A DNA stretch of 14,758 nt from Xanthoparmelia taractica. Lineage: Eukaryota; Ascomycota; Lecanoromycetes; Lecanorales; Parmeliaceae. The stretch's first letter is position 1; each line of letters starts with the position of its first letter. Where the stretch lies: the NCBI GenBank assembly GCA_033085395.1, contig JANQBS010000549.1, positions 1 to 14,758 on the forward strand. Direction: 5' to 3'. The notes beneath the pieces are model-generated. The model searched no databases. It was not told where the DNA came from and saw only the letters and a program-made list of their open reading frames with translations. Positions 1 to 8,479 of this stretch are shown here, one piece after another. Position numbers and translations under genes: made by a program.

Positions 1-77
1 ATATCCTATATCTTTCGATATGGTATTCGAAAAACTAGTCCCATACCATCAAATATACCACACCTTTCCGACCCGTA
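1..77 (-). mobile_element. Terminus of a TIR DNA transposon (L-type end), truncated by window start
   Basis: Read on the minus strand, these bases begin TACGGGTCGGAAAGGTGTGG and match the left end of the MITE at 12510 with about three differences over 77 bases. The element body therefore lies to the left, outside the window. By analogy with the MITE at 12510-12785, the target duplication here would be bases 78-85 (GACTTATC), but the partner copy cannot be seen. No coding sequence is present. The family assignment rests only on shared ends. Confidence 0.85.
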
Positions 78-368
78 GACTTATCTCTTTTAATTAGTCT
101 CTATAAATATATTACTTATTAAATTAAATTACTAGAGATAAGAGTGTAATAGTTAATATTAACGATAAGAAATATCTATATATAATAACTTGTTATTTAA
201 ATTACGTGAAATCTTATTTATTTTAATAATTAACTATATAAAAAGAGCGTAAATAAATTAGACTTATTTTTATTCTAGACTTTTATAGCTTTTTTTAATT
301 AATTAATCGAGATAAAAAAGTCGCGAAAATAGCTTGATTTTAAAAGAAAATCACGTATATATTAATAA
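78..368. other. AT-rich sequence without a gene
   Basis: This stretch is almost entirely A and T with frequent stops in every frame and scattered CpG. It reads as RIP-mutated repeat or spacer between the transposon end and the fold-back element. I see no domain, RNA gene or regulatory site in it. Confidence 0.7.
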
Positions 369-684
369 TCACGTCTGTGTAGAACGTATAATTACTTGTA
401 TTAGAATCGTTATAGTTAACTCTATAATCTAATAACTCTATATATACTACGTAACGATATTATTAATTATATATCCCGAAAGCTTAAATTCTCGATTTTT
501 TTAATTTTTTCGAATTTTTTCGAAATAGAACTAAAAAAAAGTAAATAAAAAATTTGAAAAGTTGAGAATTTAAGTACCTTATACATTGCGTAATATCGTT
601 GCGTAGTATATACAGAGTTATTAGATTGCAGAGTTAACTGTGACGATTCTAACGCAAGTAATTGTACGCTTTACACAGACGTGA
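369..684. repeat. Fold-back inverted repeat upstream of the gene (about 316 bp)
   Basis: The left end TCACGTCTGTGTA pairs with the right end ending ACACAGACGTGA, and the complementarity continues inward to a centre near 526, giving arms of about 155 bp. No transposase is encoded, so this is probably a non-autonomous MITE-like or fold-back element. Over the outer 95 bp the arms differ at about ten sites where the left (gene-distal) arm has T/A and the right (gene-proximal) arm has C/G, against one site in the opposite direction. That is the direction RIP produces. No obvious target duplication was found at the edges. Confidence 0.8.
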
Positions 685-1297
685 CTGAATTCTAACATTC
701 TAACATTTTGCGACCCTTTTGCCCTTATTTTCAAATTCCGATTTTCCTCGCGAGGGGGAAAAGTGCCAAGCCGAAAAATGTTCAGTTGTTTTGCAAGAGT
801 TATGAGAAATACTTTATTTTAGGAGCGCCAGCGGATAATCTCTAATGATTGTGGCTGAAGCTTGAATCCTGCCATCAATGCAATTCAGTATTGCTATTGA
901 TCACAATTGACTGCCTTGCTCTTTGCTTTATCAGGGTACATTCAGACAGGTTAGTTAGCATTTGCTTCACAGAACGATTCAGCAAAACAAAAATGTGATT
1001 GACGCCCCAGCTCGACGCTGGGTGCATCCCTTATTTCTTGGCTGCTCCGAGAAATAATTTCATGGACCAAGGCTCCTCAAGGCAGATCATATTCCAACCC
1101 AAGATGACTCTCCGTACCTATCTTCTGGCGCTCCACCGCTAGCATTGGCAGATTTGTGGCCATGGAATCGTAGCACATGATCAACAGTGCCATGGGTACC
1201 GTGGAGTTCTGAGGGCATTTTTGTGACAATAAGTAGGCGATAGGTACGGTATGAGGTGAGCGCCTTAGTAGCGTCGTGGGCGGCTAAGTACCTTAGT

Positions 1298-1311
1298 ACT
1301 CCGTACGGAGT
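1298..1311. promoter_or_regulatory. 14-bp perfect palindrome ACTCCGTACGGAGT
   Basis: ACTCCGTACGGAGT is self-complementary, and with one extra base on the right the symmetry extends to AGTA...TACT. A partial echo (ACTCGTACGAG) follows at once. The motif lies about 250 bp upstream of the start codon. It could be a dimeric transcription-factor site or one of the dispersed CTCCGTACGGAG motifs I recall from filamentous ascomycete genomes. The function is inferred only from symmetry and position. Confidence 0.4.
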
Positions 1312-1364
1312 TACTCGTACGAGGGTAGCGCGGCTGCGCGATGTTTGCGCGCCATTCACTCAGT

Positions 1365-1450
1365 TCACCCCTTTCTTTTTCCCATGCTTTCTTCATTGCA
1401 TGAGATTGAATATGCTCCTCCTCCTCCTTCACTTGTTCACTTTCCAAGTC
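1365..1450 (+). promoter_or_regulatory. Pyrimidine-rich tract, probable core promoter/transcription start zone
   Basis: A run dominated by C and T on the plus strand (CCCCTTTC..., CTCCTCCTCCTCC...) lies about 110-200 bp before the start codon. CT-rich stretches just upstream of transcription starts are typical of highly transcribed filamentous fungal genes. No transcript evidence is available from sequence alone. Confidence 0.4.
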
Positions 1451-1462
1451 GAGTCCTTCCAG

Positions 1463-1480
1463 ATGTTTGGCTTGTTATGA
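1463..1480 (+). other. Five-codon upstream ORF in the probable 5' UTR
   Basis: ATG TTT GGC TTG TTA TGA gives a five-residue peptide (MFGLL) ending 82 bases before the main start. If transcription begins in the CT-rich tract, ribosomes would meet this ATG first, so it could dampen translation of the transporter. Other ATGs near 1384-1411 would matter only if the start site lies further upstream. Confidence 0.35.
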
Positions 1481-1562
1481 CCACCTCCGAACCCTTTACG
1501 TGAAGTGAGAGCAAGGGCGCCAAACCAGTCCCTCCAGTCTGTGATAGCCAAAACCCTGCATC

Positions 1563-3488
1563 ATGCCAATCTTCACCTCTCCCAGGTCCTTTCACAATGC
1601 CGATTACATGGCAGCTTCATTTTCAAATCTCATCTTCCCTATTGTCCCTGGCATATCGTCTCAGCCCGCACTGAACCAGGCCCAGCTGTCTTCCGCAACA
1701 GCAACCCCACTCCCTCCGCACTCCTCACATCCCACGCTACCTCATCTCACTATGCTCGTCTTCGAAGCTGTCTTGGAGGTGGTTTGTGTTAGCTTGCCCG
1801 GCTACATCATAGCTCGCCAGGGCATGTTCACTGCGGACATGCAAAAATTTGCCGCGAATCTCAACGTCACCGTCTTTACTCCATGCCTCAGTACGCTTCG
1901 GCTCCCTGCTGTGCACTCTAGGTCTAATTGTTGTTATAGTATTTACTAAGCTAGCCTCTCAACTGACGACAGATAAGCTTGCCGACCTTGCCATCATTCC
2001 CCTCATTTTTATAGTTCAAACCCTTATATCATATATTTGTTCCATCGCTGTAGCAAAGGCTTTTGGATTTTCGAAGAGGCCTCGTAACTTTGTGATCGCC
2101 ATGGGGGTAAGTCATCGAGCACCTCGTCTACGCCACTGTTGCTAAGCTCGCTGTAGGTCTTTGGCAACTCTAACTCGCTGCCAATTTCCTTGGTCTTGTC
2201 GCTCTCAAAAACTATAAAGGGACTACACTGGGACAATGTGCCTGGGGATAATGATGACGAGGTCGCAGCCCGCGGCATCCTGTATCTGTTGATATTTCAA
2301 CAGCTTGGACAACTGGTCAGATGGAGTTGGGGCTACAACGTCCTGCTTGCGCCGGCGGAAAAGGTCAAAGGTACAACTGAGAATGTTAGTTCGCGTCTTG
2401 AAACGGGGGCGGCAGAGGTGGAGGAAAGCGAGCCACTCATGACGGCAACTTCGACAGATGAAGGAGATGAGCAAGACGTTAGCGGCTCTGATGATACTAG
2501 GGTCGAAAACAGATGTGCTGGCGAGAGAGGTGCAAGGGGCTCCCAATACGGATCAGATTTCCCGTCAGGACAACAGACCCCAGTGACACATCTGCAACAT
2601 ACCTCTTCTTTCTCCTCGGCATCTTCGGGTAGCGGTTACAGCAAGTCTGGACCAGCACCTGCCCTTTTGCCAACCCCAGCCAATGGTAACATCAAACCAG
2701 CGGACCGGATGATGTCGTTCCCTTCAGTATGGTCCAAAAGTGATTCCATGGATGGAGATATCCCACAAGGCCTGAAAGGGATTTCAGTTCGATGTTGGAT
2801 GGCAATGGAGAAATTCAGCCGCATAACTTTTCGATTCATTTCAGGAACCTTCAGGTCAGCTTTCAGGGCCTTGCCAGGCTCACTACAGAGGGGCATGACC
2901 TATGTCGCAACCATGCTTGGAAGATTCTTCATCGGAGTCTGGTCGTTCATGAACCCACCGCTATGGGCTATGTTGGTAGCAATTGTTGTGGCCTCGATTC
3001 CAGATCTACAAAGATTTTTCTTCGCGAACGGCACGTTTTTCAAGAATTCTGTCACCGACGCTATTCGCCAAAGTGGAGGAGTAGCGGTCCCTTTGATCTT
3101 AGTCGTGCTTGGCGGCAACCTGGCGCGCAACACACTGCCAGCAGATGCAGGCCATACCAAAGAGGACGAGAAAGAGGAGACGAAGCTTCTCATCGCCTCC
3201 ATAATCAGCCGGATGCTGTTACCATTCGTCTTCATGGCTCCTTTACTGGCCGTGTTCGCGAAGTACGTACCTGTCAGTATCTTGGACGACCCAATATTCG
3301 TGATTGTGTGCTTTTTGATCACTGGGGCTCCCAGCGCACTGCAACTGGCGCAGATCTGCCAGATCAACAATGTATACATGGGGGCAATGTCGAGACTTTT
3401 GTTCCAAAGCTACGTGGTTTGGATTCTGCCGTCGACTCTGGTGCTAGTGATGTGTGCATTGGAGGTTGTGGAATGGGCACAACGATGA
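1563..3488 (+). CDS. PIN-like/auxin efflux carrier-family membrane transporter (fungal Ecm3/YNL095C type), three exons
   Basis: Exons 1563-1890, 1940-2106 and 2157-3488 join in frame to a 608-residue protein. Splicing restores the family motifs TPCLIFTKLAS and AMGVFGNSNSLP. Five hydrophobic segments fill about residues 65-230 (LVFEAVLEVVCVSLPGYIIA first). A hydrophilic, Ser/Glu-rich loop spans about 230-430. The C-terminal half has about five more segments with SILDDPIFVIVCFL, GAPSALQLAQICQIN and MSRLLFQSY. This 5+loop+5 layout is that of the Membrane transport protein family (PF03547). Plant PINs export auxin. Yeast relatives such as Ecm3 are poorly defined, mostly internal-membrane proteins, so the substrate here is unknown. 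The start is chosen because an in-frame stop lies at 1545 and ATG 1563 has A at -3. ATG 1608 (593 aa) and ATG 1752 (545 aa) are alternatives, though homology to relatives as I remember them seems to begin just before 1752. It stands alone on its island with no neighbouring gene and shows no RIP damage. Confidence 0.9.
1891..1939 (+). other. Intron 1 (49 bp)
   Basis: GTACGC at the 5' end and TTATAG at the 3' end, with a CTAAT branch-like motif about 15 bases before the acceptor. Removing it splits codon Ile (A|TA) and joins TPCL to IFTKLAS, a conserved stretch of the family. Reading through instead ends in a stop at about 1947. Confidence 0.9.
2107..2156 (+). other. Intron 2 (50 bp)
   Basis: A consensus GTAAGT donor follows ATG GGG and a CTGTAG acceptor precedes GTC TTT GGC. 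Removal falls between codons and gives AMG|VFGNSNSLP, the conserved fourth membrane segment. A CTAAG motif near 2142 is a plausible branch site. Confidence 0.92.
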
Positions 3489-3742
3489 CGCTTATGATTC
3501 CAATTAGATTCAGGCTTGCTTTCTGTCGGTATTGGCTATGGCGCTGGTTTGGTTGTTGGGGATCATTGACTGTTTCCATACAATGGCAGAGAATCCACTG
3601 CTGGATTGTAGAGAGGAATACAAGGCAGTATGGCTTTGGTGCTGAGTGCTGAGCAAAAACCATTTGAAAAGTTCAGCAAATGTGAGGGTGTGAAGGGCAT
3701 CGTCGGATATGCATTAGGAAGTCATTTGGGGTATCTAGAACC
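3489..3742 (+). other. 3' flank / probable 3' UTR of the transporter gene
   Basis: Base composition is still GC-normal for about 250 bases after the TGA at 3486-3488 and then gives way to the inverted repeat. An ORF overlapping the end of the gene (to 3652) is a frame shadow. I see no clear polyadenylation signal or second gene. Confidence 0.5.
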
Positions 3743-4647
3743 CAGTAGACAGGTTTAGCAGCCTGATTTAAAAGAATGATTCAAACCCATTTCGGGTAGT
3801 AGCTTATTTTCGTTATATGGCATGGTCTTACGATCACGTATTCACTACCACGACTTCAAAAAATTATTCTTTACGAATAGCGTTCAAATTATAAACATCA
3901 AAACCTGAAAATATCTACTCTTCTATTTCTTATTTAATTCCTAAGGGATAATTTTTAATAATTATAATATAAAATATAATATATAATATACGCTTTCTAA
4001 TAATATAATAATTAAATTTTTTAAATATATATATATTTTAATATACGTCGAAGTTTAAATTTATAAATCGACTTAATTTTTAAATTATTAATTTATAAGT
4101 TAAATTAATAATTTAAAAGACTTATTAAGCGAAGTCTTAAAGAATTATTTTCTCGAGTAATTATCTCCTTAAGCGTAATTTTATTATAATTTAAAGTAAA
4201 GTTACGCTTAGAAGAATAATTACTCGATATAATAATTCTTAGAGAGTTCTCTTAAGTCTCTTTCGAGAGAACTTTCAAATTATTAATTTAACTTATAAAT
4301 TAGTAATTTAAAAGCCGAGTCGATTTATAAATTTAAACTTTAATAAATATTAAAATATTTATATTTTTAATTTCTTTAATTTTTATATTATAAGAAAATA
4401 TATATTATATTTTATTATTTTTAATATAATTATTAAAAATTATCTCTTAAGAATTTAATAAGAAATAGAAGTATAGATATTTTTAAGTTTTAACATTTAT
4501 AATTTAATCGCTATTCGTAAAGAGTAATTTTTTAAAATTATAATGGTAAATACGTAATCGTAAGATTATACATATAATAAAAATAAGCTATTACTTAGTA
4601 TAATTTTGAATTATTCTTTTAAATTAGACTGCTAAATCTATCTAGTG
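3743..4647. repeat. 905-bp inverted repeat downstream of the gene, arms of about 450 bp
   Basis: Bases from 3743 rightwards pair with bases from 4647 leftwards (CAGTAGACAGGTTTAGCAG against the complement of the right edge), with a centre near 4190-4195 and only small indels. Within it are smaller hairpins, such as AAGCGTAA (4171) with TTACGCTT (4202). No protein is encoded. The outer 110 bp of the right (gene-distal) arm carry about two dozen C:G to T:A changes relative to the left arm and about two in the other direction. It is probably a fold-back or MITE-type element, or an inverted duplication, now RIP-mutated. Target duplications could not be defined. Confidence 0.8.
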
Positions 4648-5389
4648 TAATTACAATACTTAACACTATATAAAATCTTATATACACACTCAAATGTATA
4701 TTATAAAGATATTATTAATTGAAGTTAGAATAGTGACACTATTCCCCTCTCATTAATAGCTGTGTTCGTATAGCTAGCCTAGTACTAAAAATCTGAAGAG
4801 GTAGATATTTGTATTAGGCTTAGTTCGGGAAGCCCTGGGGGCGCAAGATAGGGGCGCAACGCAAGTTTCGGTAAACTTTTCTTAATACTTAGATTTATAT
4901 AGTAGTTCTACTAAAATCCAAGTACCTCGATAGATTATAATCTATATATAATAATAAAATAATATCTTCTTTCTATATTAAGTTAATACTTTAGCTATAG
5001 ACTTTATTCTAACTATAGACTCTATTAATATAAACGTATCTCTTTTTCTTATAAGAAACCTTACTATTACTATAGCTAGTTTATTAATCTTCTTTATCGT
5101 CGCTACTATTTCTCTTTAAATATTTTATCTATATTTTAAAAAATTTCTTATTTCTATTCTCTAGCGAGTAATTAATTATATTTCTTTCTCTTATATCTAG
5201 GCGTCTAATAAGAATCAAATTTTTAATATATTTAATAACATCTAGACTCGCTTATAGAACTACGCGTTTAGTTAAAGATTCGCTATTATAACTACTTAGT
5301 ATAAAAAGATAAATCTTTATAAGATTTATTAATATATTTATTTCTTCGTCGAGATTAAGAATTAAAGAAAGCTATTAAAGTATAAAGAG
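4648..5389. other. AT-rich relic region with a small GC-rich patch
   Basis: A 17-bp palindrome GAATAGTGACACTATTC (4728-4744) straddles nothing else recognisable. At 4826-4875 a GC-rich patch repeats GGGGCGCAA twice and is the least mutated DNA between the gene and the retroelements. From about 4905 the sequence is AT-saturated. Its last 150 bases could be a RIP-ruined gag-like frame (stop, TRL.NYAFS.RF spacing near 5250) that the copia element entered, but this is a weak impression. No intact gene is present. Confidence 0.45.
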
Positions 5390-5592
5390 TATTGAAATTC
5401 GAGTCATGTGACTAGATCACGTGACACGCTAAGGAGTGCCTTATATCTCGCTTTTCTAGCTAGTACTCCTTAGTCAATATAATAACTATATATTCTACTT
5501 TATATTTTGATAGATTATAAGCTCGAGCTATACTCGATAATAATCTAGTTATATTATAATCTACCGCTATTATAATAACTCTTTAACACTTA
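5390..5592 (+). repeat. Probable 5' LTR of the copia element
   Basis: TATTGAAATTCGAG looks like a RIP-changed TGTTGGAATTCGAG start, and TTTAACA near 5592 is a plausible CA end. Inside, GTCATGTGA-ctaga-TCACGTGAC (5403-5425) is an imperfect palindrome with a CACGTG core. CTAAGGAGT (5429-5437) pairs perfectly with ACTCCTTAG (5465-5473). This 75-bp stretch keeps CpA and TpG that are lost elsewhere in the element. The right boundary and primer-binding site are uncertain because no second LTR is visible. Confidence 0.5.
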
Positions 5593-7029
5593 TCGCGATA
5601 CTAGATATCGCTATAGCGATTATTTAATAATCTCTTTATAATAGATATTTCTTATATTAAAATAATTATTTAAGGTCTAAACGACTATAATTCGCTATTA
5701 ATTTAGGGGCTAAGATTTGTCGCTTAACGCTCTCTCGTCTTAAGGCCGATAATATCGAATCTCGCTACGCGATTAATTAAAATCATATGCTTATTAAGAT
5801 TTTTAAAATACTATTAATTTTTCTAGGTAGAACACGCTAAATAAAGAAAAATACGCTTTTATTTATTACATCGAAATATTAAATCAAGTAATAAGTATAT
5901 AGACTTTAAAGTCTAAGGTTAATTATATAATATTTGTAATAATAATGAGAAATTAATTATTTTAATTATTATAGATAAAGATTAAATTTGAACGAGTTAA
6001 GAAAAAGAAGAATAAATAAGTATAATTATTATTTTAATCTTCGTTAATAGAGATTAAAATAAAAATAAATAAGTCTTAGAGCGAAAACGCTTAATTTTTT
6101 TAATCTTTATTAAAAATTAAAATTAAAAATAAATAAATTAAATCTCTTTATTATAAAAATAAGAAAGCTTTTAATATAAATAAGCGATCTCTTAATTAAA
6201 AGAAATATAATTAAGCGGAATTTAAAAGCAAATAATTAAAATATATATTATAACTCTCGAGCTAAGATAATTAGAATAATAAAGATTAAAATAATTAAAA
6301 TAAGTAGTATAATTTAGATAAAGAAGAGTCTTTAAGATTTATAAAGATTAAGAACTCTCTTTCTCGTTATTCGTTTATATTATTTATTTTAAGATTAAAA
6401 TTCTCACACTTTATAAGAGAGTTATCTTAATAAAGCGTTATTAATTACGCTATATTAGTTTATTTCTTCGCTCTTCGATAATAAAGATCTCGCTTATATC
6501 GAATTAATCTTAAGATTAAAAGATTTTTTTTATACGCTTAAAATATTTATAAGTTTATTAAATAGCGATATTAATAGCGAGTATATCTTAATTACTCTCG
6601 CTAATTTAATTTTTATTTTAAGATAATTTATCTTTAAAATATTATCGAAATTTATTTCTAATAAAGATTTCTTTAATTTTTAAGCAAAATTTAATTTATT
6701 AATATTATTAACTTTATTAATCTTAAGGACTTTAAGTTTTAATTATATCGAATAAAGAAATTAAGATCTCAATTTTTTTAAATTATCTCAATAGTATTAA
6801 TAAACTTAAAAATATTTTTAATTATTAAACATAAAGATAATAATTTAAGAAGAAATTAAAGCTCTTAAGTATCTAATAATATATCGCTAAAAACTTTATA
6901 ATCTTAATTATTATTATTAAAAAAATTAAGATATAAGAATAAATTTATAATAAAATTTATATTATACTTAAATCTTATTATAAGCGAAACGCTCGCTTTA
7001 TAATTAAGAATAAAATCAACGTTAAAGAT

Positions 7030-7647
7030 ATTTAGACGATTCTTAAGAAGTTTAAGTCTCGAGACTTTAATATTTTTAACTTTATCTTTAAAAAAATAAA
7101 TAAAATTATTTTCGCGAGATATAATAATAATTCTTAGAATTATATTAATAAGTTTATAAAAATATTAAAAGAATTCGATATTTTATTCTTTAAGCTTTAT
7201 TTCGATAAAAATTAAAAAATCTATTATTTTTATTCGAGCTTAAACTTAATTTAGAACTTATATTACGAATAATATAATTAAACTTATAATATTTTTAATA
7301 ATAATAGCGAGTCGAAATTCGATTTAAACTATATTATTACGAGATTTATTAACATTAATACGAATCTTATAAGCTCTATTATTATCGTCGAAATATAGAC
7401 ACTAATCGCGTTAATTAATAATATCTTTACGTATATTCTATAGAGTATAATTATTTTAATTATCGTCGAAGATTATTTTAAAAATAAGATTTAATCGAGA
7501 GCTTATATCGATAATCCTCGTATTTATATTTAAATCTATAAATATTATAATTATTATAAGAAGAATTAACACGATACTTTTAAGTACGTTATTTTATATT
7601 CTTATTTAAAGTATAAAAATAATAATAATAAAGAAAATAATAGATAT
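7030..7647 (+). pseudogene. Copia gag relic with CCHC zinc knuckle
   Basis: Frame 1 from about 7030 reads as a degraded copia-type gag (for example INKFIKILKEFDILFFKLYF near 7147-7206). At 7546-7587 the spacing Y-x2-Y-x4-H-x4-Y with TAT codons matches C-x2-C-x4-H-x4-C if each TAT is a former TGT/TGC. The motif then reads C-N-Y-C-K-K-N-Q-H-D-T-F-K-C, a retroviral-type nucleic-acid-binding knuckle. Several TAA/TAG stops interrupt the frame. Confidence 0.7.
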
Positions 7648-7728
7648 AATTATAAAAATTATAAAAATTATAAAAATTATAAAAATTATAAAAATTATAA
7701 AAATTATAAAAATTATAAAAATTATAAA
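7648..7728 (+). repeat. Perfect tandem array, nine copies of a 9-bp unit AATTATAAA
   Basis: Nine uninterrupted, identical copies of AATTATAAA encode Asn-Tyr-Lys repeats in the same frame as the preceding zinc knuckle. The array would form a basic linker after the knuckle. Its perfect homogeneity inside heavily mutated DNA suggests either that the unit had no RIP target or that it expanded after RIP. Confidence 0.95.
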
Positions 7729-8479
7729 GAAAAGAATTTTTTAGATAAAGATAATAAGAATAAGAATAATTTCCCTTAAAAGTCTATTATCGAGACTATT
7801 ATTATTATAATATATATCGAATTATCGGCGATTTATAGCTTTATAACCTATATCGAGTAATTAAGCTTAGCGACGATCTATTTAATCGCTTAATCTTAAG
7901 TTTTTTTAAAATCGAATCTCTTAATCTTATTTTAAGATATTAATATTATTTAAAATAATAATAAAGATTTTATTAATATTTATAATCGCTATATTATCGA
8001 TATTATAATTTATCAATTATATATACTCTTAATATATAATTCTAGATCGTTGAATCTTTTAAATCTTTATTTTATTTGTTAAATTAATTAAAATTAATAA
8101 AATTATAGATTATATTATAATCGAGAGAGTTAAGTATATTTAATTAAAGTGTAAAGAATTTAAAGATAAACGTATCTTAATTATTAATAATATTTAATAT
8201 ATTATAATTAATAAGTTTAATTTAATTTCTTAGAAATAGTTAAAGAATTAAGAAATTAATTTTTCTTTTATATTTAGCGAGATCGATATCGAAGAATATA
8301 ATATTATTTTTAAGCGTTAGCGTAATAAAATTTATACGCTCGATATTTAAATAAACGTCTTAATATACTTAGTAGTAATTAATAAAGATATTCTCGCTTA
8401 TAATAAGTTCTTATTTATTATAAGTGTTCTCGCTATCGATATTAATATCTTAAAGCTTTAAATTAATAAGAAGATCTTA

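Larger units (their letters stand above)
685..1562 (+). promoter_or_regulatory. GC-normal upstream/promoter region of the membrane transporter gene
   Basis: Base composition becomes ordinary at about 690 and stays so into the gene, so RIP stops here. The region holds a near-perfect palindrome at 1298-1311, a pyrimidine-rich tract at about 1365-1450 of the kind common around fungal transcription starts, and a short upstream ORF at 1463-1480. A 90-codon minus-strand ORF (1087-1359) shows no recognisable domain and I do not call it. No clear TATA box stands out. Confidence 0.5.

Noticed and set aside
1087..1359. Minus-strand ORF of 90 codons upstream of the gene
   Set aside because: No domain, no introns or context, and it includes the palindrome region; an open frame of this size is expected by chance in GC-normal DNA.
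2900..3379. Minus-strand ORF of 159 codons inside the transporter gene
   Set aside because: It is antisense to conserved membrane segments of the third exon, has no recognisable domain, and is explained as a frame shadow.
2792..3652. Plus-strand ORF of 286 codons overlapping the end of the transporter
   Set aside because: It overlaps exon 3 in another frame, is low in hydrophobic or domain structure and lacks family motifs, while the overlapping frame matches PF03547 throughout.
7648..7728. CRISPR-like or satellite array
   Set aside because: The 9-bp units have no spacers and continue a coding frame of copia gag; it is a short in-frame tandem repeat.
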